From positions 620,001-684,000 of the forward strand of contig CANJKZ010000088.1 of the NCBI GenBank assembly GCA_947471745.1: 64,000 nucleotides of DNA. The letters run 5' to 3'. Numbering within the stretch: the first letter of the stretch is position 1; the number at the start of each line of letters is the position of its first letter. Of the stretch, positions 21,301 through 30,014 are shown one piece after another. Position numbers and translations under genes: made by a program. The notes beneath the pieces were generated by a model. The model made no database searches. It saw nothing but the letters and a program-made list of their open reading frames with translations, and had not been told where the DNA came from. The DNA is from Closterium sp. Naga37s-1 (lineage: Eukaryota; Streptophyta; Zygnematophyceae; Desmidiales; Closteriaceae).

Positions 21301-23427
21301 TGGGAGGGAATGGGATGGAATGAGCATTGAAATGCTTTCTTCACCGCCACTGTGCCACTGTGCCACTGTGACAGAGAGGTGGGAAGGATGAGAACGACGT
21401 GAGACATGGAATGGAAGGACGGGAGCGATGGGAGAGGCGGGAGGGGCGTGAGGGATGGAAGGATGGGGGCGATGGGAGATGAGAGGGAGGGACGTGGGGA
21501 AAGGAAGGGCGAGGGCGGCTTCAGGGGCTCACATGGCTTCAGGGGCGGCATCGGGGCGGTCGTGGGCGGCGCTCTCTCCCATGTCGGGCGGCGCGTCTTC
21601 AAAGAAGGCGCCCCCTCCGCGGTTGGACGCGAACTGCCCCTTCTTGCGACACATCCTGCTCCCCCCCCCCCCATGCATGCATGCATGCCCCCGCCCGCAC
21701 CATGCTCCCCCCCACCACATGCATGCACACGCCCAGGGCAGGGCAGGCACATGACAGGAGGCAGGCAGGAGGCAGAGAAACGGAAGGGAAACGGAAGTGA
21801 AACGGAAGTGATGGTGAAGCGGCGTCTGGGGAGAAACCCCTCCCATTGCCACGCCATGCCACGTGCGCCATCGACTCCCTGCGCACTCTGTGGCGCATCC
21901 AAGGAGCACCGATTCTTGGTGGAAGACGGTCCATGTCAGAATCTATTCACGAGCACAAGGTAAACAGCTTTAAAAACCTCACCGCTGCGCCACCTCCTTG
22001 CGCACGCTGTAGCGAATCTTCTTGTCGAAGTTGCGCTCCTTGCGCTTCTCCCGGAAGCGGTTCAGCGACGCCAGGCGCTGCGGCTGGTTCAGCCGCACTG
22101 GCAGGTCTCCCCCCAAACCGCCCCCCAGATGCTGCGAACCATGGCGGGTGTGCACGCAGGGAGGACGGGGATGCGTGTCAGGGAGGGAGGACGGGGGGAG
22201 GGACATATGGAGAGAGGGGAGGGGGCGAGGGTGATGGGCGCATGGCGAAGGAAAGAAAGGAGGGTGAATGAAGGGTGGAGCGATAAGAAGAGAGGCATTC
22301 ACCGGGGGCGTGAAGGCGGGTGCGAGAAGGCGAGGAGCACCGGGGATGCATGCCGTGGCTCGCACGTGCACCGAGGAGGGAGGGGGGCACGGACGGACGA
22401 CAAGAAGGAAGGGGAAGGAGGGAAGCAAGTGGGGAGAAGAGAAAGGGGAGAGGACATGGGGAGGAGAGGAGGGCAGGGGATAGGAAGGAGAGGAAGAGGG
22501 CGAGAGGGGGGTGGCGCACCTTGAAGTGGTGCTGGGGCACACTGCCCGCCATGGATGGCGGCACCTCCCTGCCACCCAGCAGCAGCAGCACCGCCTGCAC
22601 CTGCCATGCACAGAGAGGCGCACAGAGGGCAGCATGGGTTGAGCAGAGCACACGAGCACTGCGGTGCACTTAGGGCACCAGAATTCACAATGAACTGAGC
22701 TAACCATTCCAGCGACACTGTGCCGTGCAGTTTAACACGACATTGGCAATGAGAGCAGCGCGTGCCTTCCCTCATGTGCCATGTGCGATGCGCCATGGCC
22801 TTGCCCAACAATTCTCTGAATACTCGGCAACCGAACACTTATCTTATCTTCATTTTGGTACGTTAGAGATTCATATTTTGATGATACCCTGTTTATTCCG
22901 CATCCCCCCAACCCACCTTTTCAACCCCAAGTGACAGCCCCATGAACAGCCCTCGCCGTGCATCACCTCACCACCTCCCTCCACCCTAACTTGGCAGCCC
23001 ATTGCCCCATCCGGCCATCTCGCTGTCCCACACAGCCCATACAGCCACCGCCCCTCCCCCTCCCCTTCCCCCTGCCGGGCGCGCGGCGCACCTTTTCGGG
23101 CGGAACGCAGTCGAAGACGTACACCTCGCCGTGGTACGACAGCGACAGCATGTTCGGCCCGCCGCCGCGAATCGCGCCGCCCATTCCGCCGTCGCCGGCG
23201 GCCATGGCGCCGTCGTGGTCGTGCTCGCCCGACCCCGCGCCGCCGTGCTCGCCGCCGTCATCGTCGTCGCCGTCGTCCATCATGCCCTCCTCGCCCTCCG
23301 CCACGTCCACGTCATCCATGCCCACCTCCACGTCAGCTCCGCTGGGGTGTTGCACGAGCGCGAGGTGATGATGACGTGGCGCTTGATGCTGGGACATTCC
23401 TGGTTGCGCTATACCCATGCCAAGGCC

Positions 23428-23458
<31 letters not shown>

Positions 23459-23712
23459 GGGGGTTGGTGCTGCAGTGCGCGGTGTTGCTGGGCCTGGTGC
23501 TGCTGCGACGGGTGTTGCGACGGGAGCGTATGCGGCGGTGCGTGCTGCTGCGACAGCTGATGCTGAAGGCCCTGCGGCGGCGGCGGCAGCGGCGGCTGGA
23601 GGTGGTGCGGGTGTACGTGAGCGAGGGCGGCGGGATGGTGCGGTTGGAATGGCAGCGACGCGGCGTGCATGCCGCGCGCCTGCAGGTCCAGCATCATGTG
23701 GTGCTCCGCCAT
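17567..23712 (-). CDS. ZML/ZIM-type GATA transcription factor (TIFY-CCT-GATA), seven predicted exons
   Basis: Predicted spliced CDS: 23712..23092, 22600..22520, 22131..21983, 21655..21533, 21264..21159, 20014..19733, 18382..17567 (725 residues). Every junction is GT-AG and phases match across all six introns (0, 0, 2, 2, 0, 0). Order: Gln/His-rich N-terminus, acidic stretch, TIFY motif split between exons 1 and 2 ([15 protein letters not shown] then [14 protein letters not shown]), CCT motif in exon 3 ([20 protein letters not shown]), RKKGQF block in exon 4, and a GATA finger C-X2-C-X20-C-X2-C in exon 5 completed by GVLRDLSK in exon 6. This is the order in land-plant ZML/ZIM group I TIFY proteins, nuclear factors binding GATA-type sites. 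Exons 1 to 6 rest on homology. Exon 7 (Glu/Arg/Gly-rich, with a duplicated EVGFPVQPA motif) rests only on splice signals and open frame. It is the only host gene seen here. Confidence 0.88.
18421..19487. repeat. 13-bp minisatellite in ZML intron 6
   Basis: About 80 tandem copies in two blocks of diverged units: GTGACAGTGAGGG (about 18421..18730) and GTGACAATGAAGG (about 18731..19487), with point variants such as GTGAAAATGAAGG. The unit is not a multiple of three and has no stop on the minus strand, so all three minus frames stay open as an [17 protein letters not shown] repeat. It lies inside predicted intron 6 and I do not count it as coding. Confidence 0.9.
19733..20014 (-). other. ZML exon 6 (post-finger basic tail, Ala/Gln-rich)
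   Basis: 282 bp, acceptor CCACACAG, donor CAACAG|GTGGGT. Starts GVLRDLSKG, which directly completes MWANK as in plant ZML proteins, then an Ala/Met/Gly-rich and Gln-rich segment. Confidence 0.82.
20279..20592. repeat. GGGAT/GGGAA pentamer satellite in ZML intron 5
   Basis: Tandem GGGAT units with regularly spaced GGGAA variants giving a roughly 25-bp higher order (GGGATGGGATGGGAAGGGAT). Strongly G-rich on the plus strand, C-rich in the transcript of the minus-strand gene. Confidence 0.9.
20650..20808. repeat. 16-bp minisatellite in ZML intron 5
   Basis: About nine units of GCTCGCCCACTCATGT with A/G variation at one position (GCTCGCCCGCTCATGT), less regular at the left end. Abuts the 28-bp array. 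Confidence 0.85.
20816..21180 (-). repeat. 28-bp minisatellite repeating the exon-5 end and its splice donor
   Basis: Thirteen near-identical copies of a 28-bp unit. On the sense strand each holds CTCATGTGGGCCAACAAG followed by GTGCGT (or GTGTGT). The first unit (at 21180) is the true end of the GATA exon; the others follow in the intron. Each repeat thus carries a copy of the last coding bases (LMWANK) and an identical candidate 5' splice site. 28 is not a multiple of three, but three units (84 bp) are, and no stop interrupts the frame. Confidence 0.92.
21159..21264 (-). other. ZML exon 5 (GATA zinc finger)
   Basis: 106 bp, acceptor CACGCTGCAG, donor AACAAG|GTGCGT. Encodes [16 protein letters not shown] through [13 protein letters not shown], all four zinc-binding Cys present. 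The last 20-odd bases and the donor form the first unit of the 28-bp array at 20816..21180. Confidence 0.92.
21533..21655 (-). other. ZML exon 4 (RKKGQF linker)
   Basis: 123 bp, acceptor GGGGAGCAG, donor GCCAT|GTGAGC, phase 2 in and out. Encodes [10 protein letters not shown], the conserved block that joins CCT and GATA in ZML proteins, then an acidic linker. A run of 12 C (plus strand about 21661..21672) sits in the acceptor's pyrimidine-tract region but reads as G on the sense strand, so the acceptor lacks a pyrimidine tract. Confidence 0.8.
21983..22131 (-). other. ZML exon 3 (CCT motif)
   Basis: 149 bp, acceptor GGTTCGCAG, donor CAGCG|GTGAGG, ends in phase 2. Encodes LGGGLGG and the CCT motif through VRKEVAQ; the split Arg codon is completed by exon 4. 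Confidence 0.88.
22520..22600 (-). other. ZML exon 2 (second half of TIFY)
   Basis: 81 bp, phase 0 to 0, acceptor GCATGGCAG, donor TTCAAG|GTGCGC. Encodes [17 protein letters not shown] and ten further residues. The intron splits the TIFY motif exactly between PEK and VQAV. Confidence 0.88.
23092..23712 (-). other. ZML exon 1 (Q/H-rich, acidic, first half of TIFY)
   Basis: 207 codons from the ATG at 23712 to PPEK, ending in donor AAAAG|GTGCGC. Contains a Gln run (about residues 83 to 93, CAG/CAA repeat), an Asp/Glu-rich stretch before the motif, and [12 protein letters not shown]. The start is the first ATG of this open frame; no experimental support. Confidence 0.85.
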
Positions 23713-24424
23713 GCACGGCCGCGCGGCGACAGCGCGCGTACCTAACTGCTACAGGCGAGGAGAGTTGCGGCGAGGCCGACCAGAACGCGATGCGTGATGG
23801 GCTAACGTCTTATTCAAGGTGTTCCGCTCGTTCGCAAGCTTTACTTGCAAAAACACTGGCGAGGCGAACGACAGAGACGTACCTCGGAATGCGAAGAATA
23901 AAGCTCGCATGGAGTTAGTGTCAGGAAAAGAATCATACGAGAAAGACCAAATTGAGGGTTTGGTTTGGTGCCGCGGTGCGGATGTAGAAGATTTCTAGAA
24001 TCTTCGAACAATTGATTTTTTTGGGGGCAACTCTGAAAGGGTTTGTAACGATATTATTTTCCAAAACAGAAATATATAAAAAAATGTACCTCAACACTTC
24101 AAATGTACCTTATTCTCGAGTATATTGGACCTGCCAACAAGAAACTCCTGGGGGTCAATTAACCTGGGGGTGAAACTATTAATAAGGGTCACTTTGTGAA
24201 GACCCGTCTTTTGCCTAGTCTTTAAGACCCCCCCCCCCCCCCCCCCCCCCCCTTCCACCACCTACCCCCTCCAAACCTTCATAATGTTGACTAACATCAA
24301 ACATTCTTTGCATATCCTACAGTGAGATAATTGGCATGCACCTGCCTAGGGCCTTTTGTTACAATCTTAAACAGGACTTAGCAAATGATTGTCTCAGGGT
24401 TGATCGCATGTGTTGCAGCGGAAG
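23713..24424. other. Upstream region of ZML, no gene seen
   Basis: Presumed promoter and 5' UTR of the minus-strand ZML gene lie here; no TATA box or other site can be assigned with confidence. It contains a run of 25 C at 24228..24252 and ordinary AT-rich sequence, then meets the end of Copia E at 24425. Confidence 0.4.
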
Positions 24425-25321
24425 TGTTGACTACAGATCAGAGTGAATGTAAATGATTGAGATAATAATGCATGCATACATTGGGTTTATATAGGAAATA
24501 CATGTCAGAGGTCCACTGGTGATCCCCGATTGATCATAGGGAAAGTTTACATGCATGTTGGCCTGGGGGGTTATGGGCGCACGAACCCGTTACATAACAA
24601 GCCCTTTTATCCCAATGGTCTAGTGGTTGGGATTCTGACATGGTATCAGAGCGAAGATCTCAGGTTCGAATCTCAGTGTGTGCACTTCGGGCATCCCAGT
24701 GCAATGGGGTGTCAGAGGTCTACTGGTGATCCTCGATTGATCCTATGGAAGGGTTACAGGCTCGTTGTCCTTGGGGGTTGTGGGCGCACTGACCCGCTAC
24801 TTAATAAGCCCTTTTATCCCTGTGGTCTAGTGACTGGGATTCTGACATGCTATCAGAGTGAAGGTCTTGGGTTCGAGTTCTAGTGTGTGCACTTCGGGCA
24901 TCCCAGTGCGGGGGGGTGTCAAAGGTCCACTAATGATCCCCGATTGATCCTAGGGAAGGGTTATATGCATGTTGGCCTGGGGGGTTATGGGCGCACGAAC
25001 CCGCTACTTAACAAGCCCTTTTATCCAGATGGTCTTGTGGTTGGGATTCTGACAATACAAAGAAATGCGAAATGACCTAGACTAGCCATATACTCTAAGG
25101 GGTACATTCCCTTATTGTAGCGAAGTTTAAACCGTACGGCACGGGAACTCGTTTCAAACCTGTTCCCGCTCTTTTCACTTCAAATGTTTCTGCCTGCATC
25201 GGTCTTGATCCGACGGTTGCTGGTGTCGCTTCGACTCTTCTGACTCCTCGACTTTGTACTCGGTAGAGTCGGCTCCTGTAGCGTACAGGAATGCCTTCTC
25301 ATTAAGTTTCACATTGTAACA
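24425..25321 (-). repeat. Copia E 3' LTR, split by a TRIM
   Basis: Matches the 41901..42242 LTR from TGTTGAC to GTAACA once the TRIM (24503..25054) and one copy of its duplication ATACA are removed, leaving about 340 bp. Confidence 0.75.
24503..25054 (+). mobile_element. TRIM: three 138-bp LTRs with two 69-bp internal units
   Basis: LTRs at 24503..24640, 24710..24847 and 24917..25054 each run TGTCA...TTCTGACA. Between them are two 69-bp internal parts (24641..24709, 24848..24916) that begin with primer-binding site TGGTATCAGAGC (second copy TGCTATCAGAGT) and end in a G-run polypurine tract directly before the next LTR. Perfect 5-bp duplication ATACA flanks the whole (24498..24502, 25055..25059). 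It has no coding capacity and fits a terminal-repeat retrotransposon in miniature, in tandem form. An A-box-like TGGTCTAGTGG at the LTR end and a B-box-like GGTTCGAATC 47 bases on span the LTR/primer-site junction. Confidence 0.9.
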
Positions 25322-25453
25322 CCCCCCTTCATTCCTTCACGTGTCGGGGGCTGACTCGCTTGAAGATGGGATGTTCGCCTCCTGTAGTAGCTCTTGCAGG
25401 TAAAGCCCTTCGCGAACTGCAGCTGTTGCGGCGATGTACTCTGCTTCGGCTGA

Positions 25454-27884
25454 TTACAGGGCAACCAGTTCCTGTTTCTGTGAGTTCCAGGAGATTGGGC
25501 TCGTTGGCTCCAGGTGGAAGACAAAGCCGGTTCGTGACCGTCGATTAGCGGGGTCAGCAGCGTGATATGCGTCCATGTAGCCGGTGAGGTTGAATGATGT
25601 TGTTGTCAGCGTGGAGTAGGAGAGCCCGATGTTAGGTGTGGATATGAAGTACTGTATGGCGCGCTCCAGGTCCATGTGGTTCTCTGCTACTGGCTTGCGG
25701 GAATACCGTGCCAGTTGGCTGGCGATGTACGAAAGGTTGGGTTGGCAGGTGACGGAGGCGAACAGCAGGCACCCCAGTTGCTGTTGGTAAAGATGGAGTC
25801 CTGCGGGCGACAGAGGTTTGTTGTCCAGTTTGTAGTTGGCGCTGGGGGTGCGATAGAGAGTTGAGAGTGGTGTGGACGTAATTTTGAAGCGTTCCCCCAG
25901 TTGTTCTGCATACTTGGAAGCTGACAGACGAATTGCTTTTGGTGCGTAAGTAATGTTTAGCCCCAGGAACTTTGTAACCTTGTGGTTGATGGTGATGTCA
26001 ACGCGCTGTGCCAGGTTTGGCTCGAACTGGTTGAGAAGCTTGTTGCAGGTGCCGGTGTACAGCAGGTCATCGACGTAGGCTGTCAGAAGGATGTAGTCGC
26101 CGTTGAAATGGAGGCGGTACATTCCCAGGTCGTGCGGCAACTGCCTGAAGCCGATCTCGAGGAGTATTTGTGCAGATGCTGCTGCCAGAGACGCGGCGCC
26201 TGCTTGATCCCGTAGAGAGATTTCTTCAGCTGACAGACCCTAGGATCTCCTTCCCCGTAGGTGTGTGGTTGCTCCACAAAGATGGTTGCGTCGACCAGCG
26301 CGTAAAAAAATGCGTTCTTGACGTCCATCTGCCGTAGTGCTAGGTGTTTAGCGGCTCCGATGGCGAGTAGAATTTGGACAGGGGTATGGCAGCTTACGGG
26401 GGCGAATGTTTGGTCGAAGTCAATGCCATGGCGCTGGTCGTAGCCTCGTACGACCCATCGTGCTTTGAAGCGTTTGATAGTTCCGTCAGCAGCGGTCTTG
26501 AGGCAAAAGACCCATTTTCCGCTTAGCACCCTCCTCCCCTTCACTGCTGCACGATCGACGAGGACCCACGTGTCGCTCGACTCTAGTGCTTTCAGCTCCG
26601 CATCCATCGCTGCTTGCCACTCCTTGGTGTGTAGGCCCGTGAGGGCCTCTCGTGGATTCTTCGGTTCGGTGATGCGTGGAGGGGTAGTGGTAGCAGTGTG
26701 CAGGCCGAGTAGCTAAAGGCCTGTGACATTAGTCGAGCCTTCGGCTTCCTGAGTGGTTACCTCGACCACGTCGTCGTCGTCGCTCTCGTGTGCTGGCAAC
26801 GCGCTGCTTGGGGTGTTATGGCGACGTGATGGTCCTGGCGCAGGAGCGTCATCATCATCGTCGTCGTCGTCATCGCACGGGCGTGGAGGTGCACCGAGGT
26901 GTTTGTCGGCAGGATCGCAGTCAATGTGAGCTGCAGCTGCCTCATCCTCTGGTGATGCGAAGCTTCACCCGTTGTTGGCGTAGGCTTGGGCGACGTGACC
27001 ACGCTGGTCCTCGGTCCACTGCTGCAGGGTGAGTAGTTCGTAGAAAATAATATCTCGCGTGGGTACGATCTTGTTGCTGTCAATGTCCAGAATCAACTAG
27101 CCCTTGTACTCATAGCTGAGGCCCAAATGAACTCCCCAGCGTGCGCGCTCAGTGAATTTGTCAGACGGTGGCTGATGTCGGCCTGTACTGCACCATGCAC
27201 CCCCAAACCCTCAACATCGAGGTGTCCCCCCTTGTCCCGGTCCACTTCATGTGCGGTGAGAGATTCCCCCTGTTCGTTGTTGTTGACAAAAGGTTGTGAA
27301 GCCGCACGGCGTGATTCATGGTGTAAGGCCAGAACTTCTTGGGTAGGCCAGATTGATTCATGAGGGCACGAACCTTTGTCATGAGAGTGCGATTGATGCG
27401 CTCGGCGACGCCTTGCTGCTGGTGAGCGTAAGGGAGTGAGATGTGATGCTTTATCCCCTTCTCCGTGAGAAACGCCTGCAGTTCGTTGCTGCAGAATTCT
27501 TTGGCGCCGTCTATCTGCCAAATCTTCAGCTTCTTTCTTGATTCCCGTTGCGCGTGTGCCAGCCTGATGCGAAAAACTTATGGGGCTTTGGAGCGGAGAT
27601 CCGCGTTAGCGACCCAAACGTGGCGAGAGTATGCGTCAATGAAGGTAAGGTGTTGTTTTCATCATTTACTCCCCCGTAGTTAATGATGATGAAGTCGCTG
27701 AAGACCTTCCAGCTTCTTGTAGCTGTTGGTGCTCGGCTCCAGTGAGGGGTAAGCTTGGTGTGTGAGGGCAGCTGTGGGGCAGACGGTGCAGGTTTGTGGC
27801 TGTGTGGTGCTTCGTGGTTCCGTGCCGTCAGGGCGCAGCAAAGCTCCTAGCAGGAATACCTTAGTGGTAAGGCAGTTGTTGAGT
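25454..27884 (-). pseudogene. Copia E integrase core, RT and RNase H, broken
   Basis: From 27884 down: the CTVCP half of the integrase zinc site, DGAKEF and GVAERINR of the DDE core, ALNQSGLPKKFW-like region, then RT (26607..26083, with WVVRGYDQRHGIDFDQTFAPV and QMDVKNAFFYA), YVDDLLY in a second frame (26140..25454) and the RNase H start DAYHAADPANRRSRTGF. Stops and frameshifts separate these frames, so no product is expected. Copia C separates the block from its upstream integrase half. Confidence 0.8.
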
Positions 27885-27889
27885 GTCTG

Positions 27890-28022
27890 TGTGAGAATGA
27901 TAGACGAAAGAATGAATGAACTAGAAATGAGATGGGTACAAATAGGAAACACATAAGTGTTGTACCCTCTAAGAGCTACCCCACTACAGCCTAAATAGAC
28001 CATAGCAGATATAAGTTTGACA
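27890..28022 (-). repeat. Copia C 3' LTR, 133 bp
   Basis: TGTGAGAATGATAG to GTTTGACA on the plus strand; preceded in element sense by the TATGGGGGTG polypurine tract (complement at 28023..28032). Confidence 0.93.
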
Positions 28023-28251
28023 CACCCCCATAGGCAAAGTGGGGGAGAACAAGAGGTCACAAGACCAGTCAAGAAAAGCAAAGCAAGCTCAGGGTGGATC
28101 ACAAAGTCACCACACAGTCTGAGCACAAGCAAAGGGCCATAAGGCCAGTTCACATGCAGAGTTATATAAAGGAAAGCAAACAGTACAGTGAACACAACCT
28201 AACAAGTGTAAGCATGCAGATATAGGTATATAGAGTACAGTACAAGCAGAG

Positions 28252-29877
28252 TCAAGAAGTCAACAAGTGAGGCACAGTAGGTACAAGGCCTAACACAGTA
28301 CAGAAACGCTGATGATCACAAGGCTGAAGTGCCTTGGTGAAAACATCAGCAGTGTTGGCCTGAGAGGCCACGTACGCAAGACGAAGCTGGCCACGCTGCT
28401 GCAACTCTCGAGCAAGGAAGTAGCGCAGAGCAATGTGCTTCGTTCTGTGCTCCAGTCTGTGCTCTTGACACAAGGCCAGCATGGCCTTGTTGTCGACGTA
28501 CAGAACTGGAGGAGAACGAGGCGCCTCTCCCAAGTCGGTCAGCAGGTAGGTGAGCCAGCGAAGCTCCTGTGCAGCCATGGCCCCAGCGTAGATCTTAGCC
28601 TCACAACTGGAGCTGAGAACAGAAGAAGAGCGGGTAGACCGCCAGGAGACAGAACCGGAGCCAAGGCTGAAGGTGTAACCCTGTGACGACCGCTGCGTAG
28701 CCAAGTCGTCAACCCAGGAGGCGTCAGCGTGACCAGTGAGGACAACTCGAGCCCGTCCTCCAAGCACGAGCCCCATGCCCGATGTACTGCACAAGTATCG
28801 CAACACCCTCTTCGCAGCATCCCAGTGCACCTTTCGGTGCCTGCCGGGAGCCACGTAGCGAGCCAGAAGGCTGAGAGGGTATGCGAGGTCAGGTCGTGTG
28901 CAAGTCATCAGGTACATGAGGCAGCCCACAAGCTCTGGATACGGGCCACTCGGCTCTACGGACTCGTCCGAAGGTGGAGCTGAGAGCGAGTGACCGGTAG
29001 GCAGAGGAGTGGACTGTGGCGAGGAGTAGGTGAAGCCGAAGCGCTGAAGGACCTGCTGCACCATGTGTGACTGAGTCAAGGTAATGGTGCGCTGTGCTCT
29101 GTCCCGGGTGATCCGCAAGCCAAGATAGCTTGTGAGCTCACCCAGGTCTGTGCACGTGTGTCTCTTCTGCAGCTCGGACTTCACGTGGGCGAGTGCCTCC
29201 GTGTCAGCAGTAGCAAAGACAAGGTCGTCTACGTACACAAGAACGTAGAACGGCGGCAGAGTAGCGTCAGTGCGTAGAAACAGAGAAGGGTCAGCAGTGG
29301 AAGGAGCAAAGCCAAGAGCAGCAAGAGTCGTCCTGAGCGTGTCGTGCCACTCACGGGGCGCCTGGCGAAGACCGTAGACTGGCCGTCGGAGGCTCCACTG
29401 GGTACCAGCAGGAAACGACCCAGTGAAGCCAGGAGGGCGGCACAGCCAGATCTCCTCGTGCAGGCTGCCCTGTAGGAAGGCTGTGCTGAAGTCAAGCGAG
29501 TGGAGCTCGTAGTCACGCTGAGCAGCAACGTGCAGCAGTACCCGAAGAGTGGTCATCTTCGGGGTAGGGGAGAAGGTCTGAAAGAAGTCAACTCCCTGTC
29601 GCTGACTGAAGCCACGTGCAACGTAACGCGCCTTGAAGGCAGGCGGAGAACCCGGTGGCCGCTTCACCCTGAAGATCCACATGCCACTGACGATGTTCGC
29701 CCCAGGTGGGGGAACCTCGTCTACGTAGGTGCCTGTGGACTTCCAGGAAGCCATCTCTGCGTCCATGGCTGCCTGCCACTGAGAGGAGTAGGGACCCTCT
29801 ATCGCCTCTGCGTAAGAGCGCGGGGTCGGGATGTCTAGTGCATCCGGGTCTCCCTCAGGGGTAAGCAGCATGGACAC
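28252..29877 (-). CDS. pol: Copia C reverse transcriptase and RNase H
   Basis: An open frame of 541 residues; the same frame can be followed upstream to about 30170, where one frameshift separates it from gag-PR-IN. It begins in the linker before RT (SMLLTPEGDPDALDIPTP), then RT with WIFRVKRPPGSPP, SLDFSTAFLQGS, YGLRQAPREW and the catalytic YVDDLVFA (plus-strand complement near 29222..29245). RNase H follows with HADASWVDD, SSSCEAKIYAGAMAAQELRW and the terminal FTKALQPCDHQRF. Copies RNA into DNA and degrades the template inside virus-like particles. Residues expected for catalysis are present. With the upstream frame it would make a full Copia polyprotein if the frameshift is a sequencing error or is bypassed. 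Confidence 0.88.
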   Translation of the reverse strand: MSMLLTPEGDPDALDIPTPRSYAEAIEGPYSSQWQAAMDAEMASWKSTGTYVDEVPPPGANIVSGMWIFRVKRPPGSPPAFKARYVARGFSQRQGVDFFQTFSPTPKMTTLRVLLHVAAQRDYELHSLDFSTAFLQGSLHEEIWLCRPPGFTGSFPAGTQWSLRRPVYGLRQAPREWHDTLRTTLAALGFAPSTADPSLFLRTDATLPPFYVLVYVDDLVFATADTEALAHVKSELQKRHTCTDLGELTSYLGLRITRDRAQRTITLTQSHMVQQVLQRFGFTYSSPQSTPLPTGHSLSAPPSDESVEPSGPYPELVGCLMYLMTCTRPDLAYPLSLLARYVAPGRHRKVHWDAAKRVLRYLCSTSGMGLVLGGRARVVLTGHADASWVDDLATQRSSQGYTFSLGSGSVSWRSTRSSSVLSSSCEAKIYAGAMAAQELRWLTYLLTDLGEAPRSPPVLYVDNKAMLALCQEHRLEHRTKHIALRYFLARELQQRGQLRLAYVASQANTADVFTKALQPCDHQRFCTVLGLVPTVPHLLTS

Positions 29878-30014
29878 GAGATGAGGTGAAGCAGCAGCAA
29901 AACACTCAAGGTCCTCCTGTCTGTCCTCCAGGACGTCCGTGCCAAGAGAACACTCACCCCCGACGGACGGAGGACAGACAGACGCAGACTCAGCAACAAG
30001 ACGAGCGGCGTAGT

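Noticed and set aside
24228-24252. Telomere or centromere signal at the 25-C run
   Set aside because: A simple homopolymer with no telomeric repeat or satellite around it.
24510-25075. Plus-strand frames reading GGYGRTNPLLNKPFYP as a conserved protein
   Set aside because: They translate the TRIM LTR and internal sequence; repeats reflect tandem LTRs, with no domain.
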